Shown here in pieces: positions 20,389 to 32,279 of a DNA stretch of 64,000 nucleotides (positions are counted from its first letter, which is position 1; the number at the start of each line of letters is the position of its first letter). Source of the DNA: Berberis thunbergii (lineage: Eukaryota; Streptophyta; Magnoliopsida; Ranunculales; Berberidaceae). The DNA is taken from assembly GCA_003290165.1 (NCBI GenBank), contig QNQO01007629.1:1-64000 (forward strand), in the 5' to 3' direction. The notes below the pieces were generated by a model that saw only the letters and a list, made by a program, of their open reading frames with translations, searched no databases and was not told the origin of the DNA. A program made the position numbers and the translations under genes.

Positions 20389-22010
20389 CATCATCGATGA
20401 ACCGCTGCCCAAGAAATACACCCCACCGAAGTTGGAGTTTTATGATGGGATAGGAGACCTGACCGATCACCTGCGCCAATTCTAGCATGTTATGGCGTTA
20501 AAAGAAGGGTTTGATGCTATAATCTACCGATCATTCCCTGTAAATCTGAATACGTCTATACTGACATGGTTCCACAGCCTTCCTCCGAAATCCATTGATT
20601 CATTCCGGACGTTGGCATTGACATTCCTTACACACTTCGTGGGCAGGCAATAGCTCAGGAGGGACCCCCATTATCTACTGACCCTAAAGCAAAAACAGAC
20701 TGAGACGTTAAAGGAGTACGTTACTCGTTTTAATGATGAGCTGACCCTCATCGACGACTGTAGTGATGACACCGCCGTCACGACTTTCACTTCTGGTTTG
20801 AGAAGAGGCAAGCTCTATGACTTACCCTGAACCCCCCCAGTCAATATGACAGACTAGCTCAGAGATGCTCAGAGATACATCACTCTAGACGAAATGTTGG
20901 CCACCAAGAAAAAGGTGGAGTCAGAAAAGAAACCCTCTGTACCAAAGGACAAGAAATAGGGGAAGAAGAAAGTGGACGATGACAGTAACAAGATGAAGCG
21001 CATAGACAACAAGACCGACTTGGGCCAACCCAGGCTAACAAGGCCTCAAATTATGTTGGGTTCAGGTTTGTCACCCCTCTCTACACCAGTCTAAACAACA
21101 TCCTTGATTCCATCAAGGATTGGGAAGAACTGAAGTTGCCACCTAAGTAGCGAGGAGACCATGCTAGGCGCGACAACAACAAACACTGCGCCTATCACAA
21201 GGAAGGTGGAAATGATACTGAGGATTACAATAACCTCATAGGAGAAGTCGAGTACTGGATAAGGAAAGGCAAGCTCAAGGAATTCCTAGACTCGGACAGG
21301 GGGCAAGGCCGAGCAAAGGGAAGAGCGGATGTTGTCAAGAAAATCGAAAAAGAAGCTCCTGGCATCATTTACGTTCTCCATGGGGTTGGTATCGAGGGAG
21401 AGAAGTTAAATAGGTCCCGCAAAAGGACACTGAGCGAGATGCAGGCACCATCTCAATATGAGGACCGATAAGTGCAGCACACATGAGTTCATAGCCTGAT
21501 CCCATTACTGACGTTTACGGAGAGAAGTCTCCAGGGGGTACATTCTCCTCATAATGACACCCTGGTCATCTTTGTCCTTATCACTAAGTAGGAGGTAAAC
21601 AAAGCTTTGGTGGACATTGGAAGCGCGCCAAATGTCTCGTTCCTGAATGCATTCTTCAACATGTAGCTACAGGAAAATGACCTAATGCTCGCTAGCCACC
21701 CTATGGTCGGATTCAGTGGAAAGAAATGTTTCCCTATCGGGAAAGATCGATTTAATGGTGGTGGTAGGAAAGCCACAGCTAGGGAAGGACCTTGTCCAAG
21801 GGTTCATGGTAGTTGATGCCCCGTCCACCTATAACATCATTCTGGTAAGGCCCTGGCTACATCATATGGAAGCAGTGGTATCCACCCTATACCAATGCAT
21901 AAATAATACAACCAACCATGCTCAAGGGACTATCTGAGGAGATCAGTTAGCAACAAGAGACTGCCATTATGCAGCCTTGAAGCAGGTAAACTGTTACCAG
22001 TTACAGCCCA
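20389..22010 (+). pseudogene. Ty3/gypsy gag-protease, unit 2 (degenerate)
   Basis: IDEPLPKKYTPPKLEFYDG (20,392 onward) begins the gag core, without the N-terminal part. Next come WFHSLPPKSIDSFRTLA, LKQKQTETLKEYVTRFNDEL and TTFTSGLRRGKLYDL. An H/C motif (HKEGGNDTEDYNNL, about 21,198-21,240) has lost one Cys. The protease reads LVDIGSAPN at 21,608-21,630, so the catalytic DTG is DIG, and ends with VRPWLHHMEAVVSTLYQC. Stops interrupt gag (for example TAG 20,957-20,959). It is closest to the element at 30,054-34,584. As in all copies here, no polymerase follows. Confidence 0.82.
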
Positions 22011-22870
22011 GGCCTACATAACCAACATGTCAGGCATCAGGCCAAGATAAAAAAGGTAGATTACTATGTGAGGGTAAAGGAGCCCAAATAACTAAGGAAC
22101 AACTATGTGGAGATTCATAAGTCAAAGCTAGTGAGACAATTCAGACTAACAATGAGCTAAGTAACAATACTTCAACAAACGAGCACCAATTCCAAGAGCT
22201 GTTAATTAGCAAGGAACTTCCCGCTAGCATGAAGTCCACTATTCAGTAACTTCAATAGCTTTTAATAAAAACTTTGCTAGAGGGACCATGTAATCCGAGC
22301 CAGGACAATTTGTGGGTACTTCAGAGCCAAATTAGCTTAGTTTCCGGTCGAAGTTAAATTATTTGTTGCATTGATTTCGTTTCTTGTTTTTTCTTTTTCA
22401 TTTCAGTGTAGAAGAGTTGTTCATACATGACACATTTTAGAAATAAAATAGATTTTATTAATTACAATGAAAGTTATTACAAAGATTGCCGACCAACTAG
22501 TACATCAGTTTATACACTACAAGTATCTAAGTACGATGCAATCATTTATCTGCCGAAACAAGGGTAGAGACTCTGATACGTTAATATGCCTCTAGAAGAA
22601 AAAGTGGTGAAAGTAAAACGTTTGGAGTAGAAGGCGAAGAAACGCACTCAATTCATCACTCCTCTGAATCACCCTGCAAAGGCAATTCGAAAGTGAAACC
22701 TCGATTCAATCTACCTCATGAGGAGGAATAGAAGAAAGCAACATAAAGCTTGCGAAATTGTCCCCGCACAAATGGATGATCGAGGTTTCACAGTGCTGCC
22801 AAGCGAGGGCGATTCTCATATGTGCCATCCTAGGAATGAGAGTCACGACCTCCAACCTCCCATCAACCAT
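22011..22870 (+). other. Unit 2 internal, uncharacterised
   Basis: Sequence following protease in unit 2. Around 22,770-22,815 it resembles 15,250-15,300 of unit 1 (AGGTTTCACAGTG(C/T)TG(C/T)CAAGC). No polymerase motif. Confidence 0.45.
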
Positions 22871-23400
22871 AAACTAGCTACGAGGACCATCCTTCGACAT
22901 CATTAAACAGATAAGAGAGTGTTTGGGCACCGGAGGATGGAAGACAGATTTGACCTCCGAGAAGAAGTCCGTAACTCTTTTCACAATGTAAAAAGATGTT
23001 ACATGTAAAAAGATGTTACAAGATCTTGTGAGATCAATCCAATTCCCACCTAGATCAGGTGACATCGTATAACAAGTCTTATCAGGACTCATCAGCGCAA
23101 ATGTAATAACATTCGAAAACTCCAGTAGAGGAGATCTTTCTGTAGCCTTTGGAAAACCCAAAGCAAACTCTCTGGTAAGATGCATTTGATTAACATGCTC
23201 TACTATATGCATTGCAATGCTTGAATGCAGAATAGCCAGCCATAGGCAAAATGGTTTACGAAGAAGCGTCAACAAGCAGTTATTGTAGCAATAAATGTCG
23301 TATAGAAAATCGGGAAAATGACGGTTCCAATAGCAACTGCACAATTCCACATTTTTTGAATTAATGACCTTGCAGGACTAGGGGGATTAATCGATACTGG
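22871..23400 (-). pseudogene. Conserved minus-strand block of unit 2
   Basis: This is the counterpart of 15,236-15,910. The open frame 22,874-23,350 shares FPKA-ER-P-LE-SN--TFA with unit 1 and GGNWIDLTRSCN aligns with GEHLIGSLRSRN. A duplicated ATGTAAAAAGATGTTAC (22,986-23,020) sits inside. Family unknown. Confidence 0.45.
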
Positions 23401-23670
23401 ACCATCTCGCAGAAAGTGCCGTATCCTTGGCACGCTGATCCACAAAGCTTTTTTCTAAACAGGCCCCTCAATTAATGGGCCCAAGCTTATGCCCCGTTAG
23501 ATCCTACCCAACACACTCAAAGAACAAACATCAAAGGCCATGTGCGCCCACAGAATAAGAAGCGTGCCTACAAAATATTATTATTAAACCCAAGGCATCA
23601 ACTCCATTATTATTTTGCCGTTGTTCATTAAAGCTGGTCAGTATATTATTAGTCCAATCAATTGATCTGA

Positions 23671-23985
23671 TGCCGAAATCTTACAGGCGAGTTAAGTAAT
23701 TTAAGACCCCCTAGTCAGATTTATACACCCCCCCCCCCCAAGTTCAGCTTATATGCCCAGAATCTTACAGGCGAGTTAAGTAAGTCAGGACCCCCAAGTT
23801 AGACTTATATGCCCAAAATCTTACTAGCGAGTTAAGTAAGTCAGGACCCCCAGGTCAGGCTTACGCGCCCGAAATCTTACAAGCCAGGACTCCCAAGTCA
23901 AACTTACACGCCCAGAATCTTACATGAGAGCCAAGTAAGTCAGAACCACCAAGTCACACTTACATGCCCAGAATCTTATTCTAAC
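23671..23985. repeat. Tandem array, 56-bp period
   Basis: The anchors TTACAGG/TTACTAG/TTACAAG/TTACATG fall at 23,681, 23,765, 23,821, 23,877, 23,920 and 23,976. The basic interval is 56 bp, with one expanded (84, containing a run of 11 C) and one contracted (43) spacing. The unit consensus contains GCGAGTTAAGTAAGTCAGGA and CCCCCAAGTC. It lies in the 3' region of gypsy unit 2. Confidence 0.82.
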
Positions 23986-24039
23986 CAAAGCTTAGTCGAT
24001 TTCGACCTATGACAACAACTTTTGGTACGCTTTAACCTG

Positions 24040-24545
24040 GTCCATTAAATTAAACGGGTGTCAACGATTTAGAGTGTGACAACTTAGTCAGCGTTCTGAT
24101 GCTTGATCGAGACAGCTTGCCAGGGATCATTGTCTAAACATGGACAATAGAGACCAAACCCGACCAAAGCTTAGTCGATGACAACCGACGATGATAGCTT
24201 CTGGTCTACTTGAAGCCTAGTTCGCACATAACGGATTCTGACGACCTAGAAAATGGGAGTCTAGTCAGCGTTCTCGATGCCTGATTAAGATGGCTTGCCA
24301 GGGGTCACTGCTCGTATGCAGACAGTGATCGCCAAACCCTGACCAAAGCTTAGTCAGTGGTCGTTAATGACAATGGTTTTGGTTTGCTCGATGCCTAGTT
24401 CGCCACGCGCGAATTCTGACAGCCTAGAAAGTGGAAGCTTAGTCAGTGCTCATGTAGCCTAGTGAAGACGACTTGCTAGGGATCATTGGACAACTACATA
24501 CAAAGATCGTCGAACCCCGCCAAAAGTAGTCAGAAAGACTGACTA
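24040..24545. repeat. Tandem array, 178-bp period, ~2.8 copies
   Basis: TAGTCAGCG/TAGTCAGTG anchors fall at 24,084, 24,262 and 24,440, exactly 178 bp apart. Units share GACGACTTGCCAGGGATCAT-like and GACCAAAGCTTAGTC segments. Related to the single unit at 16,210-16,440 in unit 1. Confidence 0.85.
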
Positions 24546-24769
24546 ATCTGCCATGAACGGATCATGATGGGTTGGAATGTGTCTCTGAATTGCGAATGCC
24601 CGATTTTTCTTTAGTGAAATGATAGCCAATAAGTTTTAGAAAATATATATAGTAGAGGACTTCAGGAATTTACAAAGGTTTTAAATTTAAAGTTATATGT
24701 TTGACATGTTGTTTATAATTTCTTGATTAATTTTAAATACTAATATTTTTCACCACATTTTCTTATGAA

Positions 24770-25665
24770 TACAATGACCGGGTTCAAAACTCTTTTTTTA
24801 GTAGTTAGTTTAGGATAAGGATTTAAAAGTTTGGGGTTTATGCCAATGATTATAGGGTATATGAGTTTAGGGTGTTTGGGGTTTAAGTTAAGGAATTTAG
24901 GGTTTTGTTTAGGATTAGTTTAGGGTATAGAGTAAGGATTTATGATTTTGGGTTTAGATGAATGGTTTTAGGGTTCACGGTTCAGGATTTTGGGGTTATG
25001 GTTATAATTTAGGGTGTAGATTTAGGATTTAATAATTTATGATGTATATTAATGATTTTAGGGTTTAGGGTTATGTTATAGTCTATGATGTATATTTTAA
25101 GAGTTCAAGGTATATATTAAGGATTTTAAGGTTTATGGGTGAAGGGTATACTTTAGGGTTTGTGGCAAGGGTTATAGTTTAGGGTATACATGAAGGATTT
25201 AAGGGGTTGAGGTTTATGTTAAAGATTTTAGGTTTTACCCTAAACCCTAAAATCATTTACACAAACCCCAAACTCATAAATCCTTAAGCTACACCTTGAA
25301 CTATAACCCTAACCCCAAACCTAGACTAAACCCTAAACCTTAAAATCCTTAACATGTACCCCAAACTTATAAATCTACATTATAAATTATTACATATCCC
25401 CCAACCCTAAATCCTAAAATCCTTAATCTGCACCCCAAACTATAACCATATCCCCAAATCCTAAACCCTAAAATCATTAAAATAAACCCCAAACTCCATA
25501 AACTATATAACCTAACCCAAAACTCACAACTAAACCATACACCCTAAAATCCTTGGAATAAGCCTCAAACTATTAAAAATCCTTAGCGTAAAGCCTAAAC
25601 TTTTAATTCCTTAATCTAAACCATAAACGCAAAACCTAAGCTAAACCCTAAACTATTAAATACTT
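24770..25665. repeat. Inverted telomere-like minisatellite
   Basis: Degenerate TTTAGGG-type repeats on the plus strand (about 24,780-25,235) switch at about 25,236 to CCCTAAA-type repeats (to about 25,660). Each side is built of ~55-65 bp units of the form AAGGATTTA...GTTTGGGGTTTATG...GATTTTAGGGTTTAGGG, so the whole is a large imperfect palindrome, not a simple 7-bp telomere array. The order G-rich then C-rich is the head-to-head orientation expected of fused telomeres, but the complex unit makes a minisatellite equally likely. Confidence 0.8.
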
Positions 25666-25719
25666 TGCATAGACTTCGAGCATGGATTAAAAATAAAATA
25701 AAATAAGTCAACCACAAGC

Positions 25720-25720
<1 letters not shown>

Positions 25721-25816
<96 letters not shown>
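25721..25816. repeat. (ATT)32 microsatellite
   Basis: 96 bp of uninterrupted ATT units, probably highly polymorphic. Confidence 0.97.
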
Positions 25817-25817
<1 letters not shown>

Positions 25818-27100
25818 GTGTTATAATTTCACTTGAAATGTAAACTAAAACACAAAATCCTAAATTATTGAATCCTTGACTTAAACATTAAAAACCTTAA
25901 ATTCAAAAAATAAAATAAAATAATTAAATCCTTGAACTAAACCCTGAATCCAATTCATTTCAGTTCCCATCCATAATGCAACTTACCCCTTATAATCAAC
26001 TGTGAGTTTGATAGTATATTTGAAAAAATTGTTCCATTGGATAGATAAGGTGGTGGTGTTTGTTCTTCTTAGATATACATATCCCCATTGACTTGCTCAT
26101 TTTCTATTAAATCTAGATCCACAACTTCTAAATTTGCTTTGATCTCTCCCTAGATTATGTTTGCTACCTTATGCCTTACCCAATCTACTTATACTCAACC
26201 CTAATCAACCATTCAATAGTAAGAAAAGGAGCAGAGATGTAGACTAAACGAAAATTAGACAAAACTAACCATTTTTTTCCCCTTTCAACTCTAGAATTTG
26301 ATAAATATGGGAAAAAAAATGGTTATGCATATTGAGTCAGCTAAACTATAGAGAGATTTAATATTGAGCATAAGTTCAATTTCTATTAAAATTGCATTAA
26401 TAATAAGATACAATAATGCAATCTAAAGACACTTCTTAGATTTGGAGACAATGTACATGTCATACTAAATTATTCCATGCTTAAATTGAAGAATACAAAA
26501 TAATATAAATTAATTTGGGTGCACTGAACCCACCAAAATGCAGTTCCACACAAGGATTGTGATTTTGTTTTTTGATTTAGTTTCAGTCTATTAACTTTAA
26601 GAGATATTTTGAGAAATTTTTTCGATGTGTAAAGAAAAACATAAAATTTTTGAGGATACATGAAACATATATAATAAATTTCGAAGGTGCAAGTAAATAT
26701 ACATGAAATATGTGAAAAAATAATATGCAAGTAAATAAACCTATTAACACTTTAAATGAAGCCTAAATACCAAATTTTTCTTAAATTCATGACATAGTAA
26801 CCATTGAATACCTATCTGGGTGGACTGAATATATCCAAACTTTGTTTGATAAATCAAGGTTGTGAGATTGGGCAAAGAAGCTGATGAGGCAGAGCATGGT
26901 GGTGATGCTAATGCTAAGTTTCATTATGGAAAGGAAAGTGAGTCAACAAGAATTTTGTGGTGGTGGAGTTTTATGTAATTAACACTCTTATACGATCATA
27001 CAACTATTGCCATCTTCATCTTATTCTTCAATTAAGGGGACTTCTTTAAAGCCTACAAGAAGTTCTTCTGACAGGAGGAGACGAAATTCGAGCAGCTTGG
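25817..27100. other. Intergenic, nothing recognised
   Basis: AT-rich. Small frames without motifs (such as 26,470-26,730 minus) are not supported as genes. Confidence 0.35.
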
Positions 27101-27376
27101 TTGAAACTCTCCTTGGAGCTCTTTTTCGACGTCATTTCAAGACTACCCATCAAACCCTTTGCGATTTCCAAGTGCAAATGCAAGACAAAGATTCTAGATC
27201 GATGCATTGAAACTCTAGAGGAGGATGGATTGAGGAGGAGGAGAAGATGTGTCGAAGAAGAAGACCAGTTTTTTAACGAAATCCTCAAAATTATGAATGA
27301 AATATTCGAATTTATCCAAATTTCCCATCGAAAAAGTGCAGATTTCAATTTTGAAACTTTTCTTTTCGTAAAGTGA
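27101..27376 (+). pseudogene. Possible F-box N-terminal remnant
   Basis: The frame begins LSLELFFDVISRLPIKPF followed by AISKCKCKT. This fits the F-box helix pattern (LP.eLl.dIlsRLPiK.l...kCVCKtW) through the SRLP-K and K-C-x-C-K positions. The reading then diverges into charged, arginine-rich sequence and ends after 91 codons, so any F-box protein (an SCF ubiquitin ligase substrate adaptor) would be truncated. Evidence is one short motif. Confidence 0.4.
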
Positions 27377-28719
27377 AAAGAAATAGCGAAATCACAATCC
27401 ATGGTTCCACATAAAATCAGTGAGGATTAGTTCAGTTGCCAAACACCCTTTACCACTACATTTAGACCTTTAGATGTTTAAAGGTATAATATTTGGTAAA
27501 AGAAAATCAATTTTTTTTTTAGATATTTCATTGACGGATATATCCAAAACCTCCTAAACTCTAAACATGATCAAAATCTAGTAGGTTAACATAAAGGGCA
27601 GTGGAGAGTGAAACAATACCCTTTCTGATCAACTCTTTTTTCATGCTTAATGAAATTTTTATATCAAACCTACAATAAGAAATATATATAAACGGGGAGG
27701 ACACTAAAAAAAAACACGACTTTTTTACTCCACCATTCCCCAAAAATGTTGTTTCATGTTTTCTTTCCATTGTCTTCAACTATCTCTCTCTTTCGGCGAT
27801 CAAACTTGCCGCCTCCCTCTTTATATCCTCATTTTTCTCTCTCCTTCTGCTCTCTTCTGTTTCTTTTTTTTCTTTCTTTCTCAACAACAAGAACAACAAC
27901 AAGACTAGCAGCAAAAGTAGAGAAGCAACGACACTGCCGGCCTATGCTACACCCCACCTTACCATCACCTGCCACTTCCACCCCATGTTTTGTTTATCTT
28001 TTCATCCCTTCTCTCTCCATTTTTGATCTCGCATTTAGGGTTGCAACATCCAAAAAAAATTATCTCGCAACTAGGGCTTCAAAATTTGAACCCAATCTCA
28101 TAGGAAAGCCTACGTTCACGACCCTCCAATAAAGAGGATGAGAGAAAAAAAAGGGATTGAAAGTGGTGGCTGGCAGCGATGACAGTGGCAAGGCTGGGCG
28201 ACAGTGATATTGTTGCCATTATTTTCTAAAGATGGGTGATGGTGGTGTCAAAAAGGTGTTGCCTTTATCCTAGGATGCACATTATTTTTCTCTCCAATTA
28301 GGTTAGGTTTCCTTTACAACTTCTTTTTTCATGTGCGTCTCTCCCACTTCCATTTTTCTGAGGTATCTTAACCTTTTCCACCTCTAAAGATACTTCTTTT
28401 ATTTAGGTCACCAAGGTATTTCAACACGCTCTTTGGATGATTGATTTTTGCTTATTTTGGTTGATTGTATTTTTCTTCTCATTTCTTGGGATGGTTGATT
28501 TGGGTTGAGTATAGAGCATCAAATCTTAGTTGATGGAGATTGTTAGAGAATATATTTACAGCCATTTCATTAACTTCTTGTAATATATTATACGATGTTC
28601 ATTTTATTTCATTTATTTTATCAACTTCTATACCTACTTCGCTCCCTTCTTATTATCTGTAAAACAGATGCATATTAAGGATTTAGATTGTTTTGGGTTT
28701 CTCTATAATCTTACTCATA
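27377..28719. other. Pyrimidine-rich intergenic DNA
   Basis: It contains TCTCTC/TTTCTTT-rich runs around 27,780-27,890 and a CAACAACAAGAACAACAACA stretch near 27,885. A 128-codon frame at 27,746-28,132 is compositionally biased (Ser/Phe/Leu) and matches no family known to me. Confidence 0.35.
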
Positions 28720-29033
28720 GGCTGTGTTTCGTTGCATGAAATCTTATGCCATGGGAATCTATAAAGGGACCATCTAAATCTAAGCTAATTTGAGGTTCAC
28801 TCACCAATCCACCATTAGATTTTGTGATCAATGGTGGGAATGGAAGTCCCATGAACATGGGAATCACATGCTTTTGGAGGACCAAAGAGTGTGATTTTCA
28901 TGTTCATTGGACTTCTATTCGCACCATTGATCACAAATTTTAATTGTGGATTGGTGAGTGAACCACAAATTAACTTAGATTTAGGTGGTCCCCTCGTGGA
29001 TTCCCATGGCATAATGTGCAACTAAACACACCC
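28720..29033. mobile_element. Foldback Tourist-like MITE
   Basis: The left end GGCTGTGTTTCGTTGCATGA pairs with the right end TGCAACTAAACACACCC, and inverted complementarity continues along both arms: ATGCCATGGGAATC, GGTTCACTCACCAATCCAC and TGTGATCAATGGTG each recur inverted. The 314-bp element would form a near-complete hairpin. Flanking trinucleotides (ata / tta) are not identical, so the TSD is unproven. Confidence 0.72.
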
Positions 29034-30048
29034 TTAGTATTTCTTTGCAAATGACCTATCTCCAATTGATTCATATTCTCTCTTTGATGATATAATTCAC
29101 CAGAAACACTAAATCTTTCATTTAGAGTCTATTATATAAGATGTATTTGTGTTTCTTTTCAACTGGCTTCACCCCTCACCAAAGCTTCAATTCTTAGATT
29201 TTGTTGCCCCACTTAACTACCCATTTCTCAATGCCCAACACAGAGTGCCCGAGAGAAGAGATTTTTTTTTAACAAAGGCCAGAATTATCAGCTTCTAATG
29301 ACGAACCAAAATTTTGAGCAAGGCCCACGTATGCTACATAATGAAGTTGAATCCATCCACAAAAGTCTGCTTCCCGATTTAAACTTAGCTTTACCACTAA
29401 AAACTTTTTGACAATGGTCTGCACAATATATACATTAGTGTTGCTTCATGCCTCTCAATTCTATGGGTTTTATTTTCGAAACAAAAACATCATGGACATA
29501 TCAACTCTAAGAGGAAGTAGAATCTTGAATGGCAAAATCTCAACATTTTTCCTAATAGAGACCAGCAAACAAATTGACATATTAACTCGAAGAGAAGGTA
29601 AAATCTTGAATAATAGAATCTCAGTCTTCCCAATAGAAACCATTTTCACAAAAAAATCACTGTACCTAAAAATTTCGGCAAACAAATCTAAACTCATACT
29701 GACACAAAAAAATAATAATAAAAGACGTGATTAGCCAAAACAACAAAGAAAACACTTTTATTCATCAGGAGAGCTCCATGGAACCACTTTTCGATCTTAT
29801 CTTGAACCAAAAAATCTCAAGGCATAAGCAATAAGAAAATTTGAAGGCGTAAGCATCCCCTTTTTCTTTGTGATCCTCTTCCCTAAGAGCTTTCTTATTT
29901 GAAGGTTCAAGTTGAGTATTTTCTTGTGATGCATTCTAGAGATTTAATCGATACAACACTTTTTTGTGATACATTTTAAACATGAGTTGAGATAATTTTG
30001 TTGTGTCGAGATTGGTGTTGGCTACAATAACAAAAGGATTTCTATATT
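29034..30048. other. Spacer with a two-copy short repeat
   Basis: A 108-codon frame at 29,408-29,734 holds two copies of a ~75-bp unit (29,495-29,570 and 29,572-29,645) reading DISTLRGSRILNGKIS and DILTRREGKILNNRIS. No family is recognised and the frame is not supported as a gene. Confidence 0.35.
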
Positions 30049-30053
30049 ATCTC

Positions 30054-30637
30054 TGATGATACACCAAACCGTCCTTTAATCCGCACCATACATGTGTAAT
30101 GATAATCTCGTCAATTGAGCAAAATGGGCATGATTGCCCACCCAATCTGGCAGAGCCCAGACACAAAGTCAATACCAATACCCGTAAAGCCTAACAAAGG
30201 AAGTATCTATGGGATCGACCTAGGACAAATAAGCCAGCAATACATTGGTTTCGACTAGGAAACAAATATAAAAATACAAGTTCTGCATGGAAAATTCCCT
30301 ACATGGACAACACTCTAAAAGGGAATAATTTCCCACAGATCTAGGAGCATAAGTCGAGTAGGGAAACTCTCCTACATGGACGACTCCCAGCAAGGAAAGG
30401 ATCTCCAACAAGATATCTTTCCCTAAACTACGCCACCAAAGGCCTAGTTGAACAAGGACTCTCACATTATAAATAAGACACAGAGTTGACGAACAAAGAT
30501 ATGCTACAGATCCCAATTCACAGCTCATGACTTTCTCAAGCCTTGTCTGACTTTAGCACAATGGTGGTCTTTGGATCACGTGTGTTCCCTGTGCAAGTCA
30601 AGGTCAAGGTCAAAAAGAATAGGATTCGACAACATCA
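30054..30637 (+). repeat. 5' LTR
   Basis: It starts TGATGATACACC and ends GACAACATCA before GTTTGGCACTG. TATAAATA is at 30,468-30,475. Compared with the 3' LTR it lacks the AACACTAAGCCCATTTTGGC segment near 34,055-34,080. Confidence 0.9.
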
Positions 30638-30638
30638 G

Positions 30639-30658
30639 TTTGGCACTGTGCGTGGGGA
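30639..30658 (+). other. Primer-binding site
   Basis: TTTGGCACTGTGCGTGGGGA begins two bases after the LTR. The TGGC-start layout is the same as in unit 1 at 12,357. Confidence 0.55.
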
Positions 30659-30779
30659 ATGATGAAGTTCCTTTGAAAATAGTGATATCACCCTTCCTTA
30701 TAGTTTCGAAAGAAGGTGACCACGAGATCTTGTAATAATGGATACATCGTTCAACCCTCGAACGCTCAAACCGGCGGAG

Positions 30780-32140
30780 TGTCGCCAGTATCGGCACCGC
30801 GGGGGATGATGGACCCTAGGGTGGATCTACTGTCAACCTAGGTGTAGCAAATTGCATGTGCAGTGGAAATATTTACTTAGCTAAACTCTATACCTACAGA
30901 AGGATACCGGGAGTAGCAAAGAGCCCCGACTCAGAAGACACCAGAAAACACGTTCAAAAGAGCCATTTTGCCGGTACAGGCTCTCAGTGGACCAGGGGCA
31001 CAGGAGAGGCCAACAGAGACCCAACGTCTAGGGTCGGGAAACCCGCCTTGCAAAACCCCGTTCAGCTTGGGGCCGCCAATCCAGATGTGTTGTTCAACTT
31101 CATCCTCCCACTGTTCATGGATCACATCATAAATGAGCCACTACGGAAGGAATTTAGCACGCCAAAGCTGGAGTTTTATGACAGGACAATAGACCCGTCT
31201 AACCACTTATGCCACTTTCAGCACGTAATGTCGCTCAAAGAATGACACATAGCAGTAATGTGCAGGTCATTCCTACCAGCCTTAAGAAGTCAGAACTGAC
31301 CTGGTTCCACAGCCTCCTCTGAAGTCCATCGACACATTCCAAACTCTGGAAAAAATGTTTCTTTCCCGCTTTGTGAGCAACCAACAAATTAGAAAGGGGC
31401 CGCATTACCTGCTCACCCTCAAACAGAAGTCGAACGAGATGCAGAGGAAGTACGTCACATGCTTCAATGATGAGTTAACTCTCATCGATGGCTGCAACGA
31501 TTACACCTCGGTTACAACCTTCATCTCGTGTCTGAGGATAGCCAAGTTCTATGACTTCCTCACTTTGGAGCCTCCAACTGACATGGAGGACCTACTGAAG
31601 AGTGCCTAAAAGTACATCACTCTCAATGAGATGTTGGCCACCAAGAAGGAGGTGGAGTCTGAAAAGAAACCCTCCAAACCCAGAGACAAGAAATAGGGGA
31701 AGAAACAAGAAGACGATGACAGAAAGAGGAAGCGCAACGATAGCATGCCCGACTTTGGCCGCGCAATGCAAGATAAAGTCTCCAACTTCGTCAATTCTAA
31801 ATCCATCACTCCCCTCAACTCTGGCATATTCGACATCCTCAACTTCATTAAGAATTGGGGAGAATTGAAGTGGCCTGCTAAACAACGAGGAAATCTCTCC
31901 CAGCGCGATAACAAAAATTATTGTTCCTTACACAACGAGGGCGACCATGACACTGAAGGCTGCAAAAGTCTTAGGAGTGGGATTGAATACTAGATCAGGA
32001 AGGGAAAACTCAAAGAGTTCTTGAGCCCGGACAAAAGGAAAGACCGGGCAAAGGATAGGAAAGATGTAGTCAAAGAGATAGAGAAAGAAGCTCCTGGAAT
32101 CATATATGCACTTCATGGAGTCGGCGCAGAAGGGGAATAG
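30780..32140 (+). pseudogene. gag of the complete gypsy copy (stops and frameshifts)
   Basis: An N-terminal region (30,856-31,100) leads to FMDHIINEPLRKEFSTPKLE and FYDRT. The gag core is split by a frameshift near 31,250-31,320 and resumes with FVSNQQIRKGPHYLLTLKQK and CFNDELTLIDGCND (31,355-31,609). A Lys-rich stretch with TAG at 31,694-31,696 and the knuckle-like CSLHNEGDHDTEGCKSL (about 31,922-31,975) follow, then TAG at 31,991-31,993 and APGIIYALHGVG. It would form the nucleocapsid particle. The C..H...GDHDTE.C motif is typical of this gag type. At least three lesions inactivate it, two of them shared with other copies. Confidence 0.82.
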
Positions 32141-32279
32141 GCCAACAGGTCCCGAAAAAGGATGATCCTCGAGATGTGAATGTAACTCACCTACAAGGAC
32201 CAACAAGTGCAATTTGCACGTATTCAGAGCCTGATCCCACCACTGACATTCATGGACAAGGACCTCTAAGACGTCCATT

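Noticed and set aside
23681..23985. CRISPR array
   Set aside because: Repeat spacing looks regular, but this is plant DNA and the spacers are themselves diverged repeats; it is a 56-bp tandem array.
24770..25665. True chromosome end
   Set aside because: Repeats are degenerate, inverted and flanked on both sides by ordinary transposon-rich DNA.
27746..28132. 128-codon Ser/Phe-rich frame
   Set aside because: Pyrimidine-rich composition explains the open frame; no motif or homology recognised.
29408..29734. 108-codon frame with two internal repeats
   Set aside because: No family recognised; likely a chance frame over a duplicated segment.
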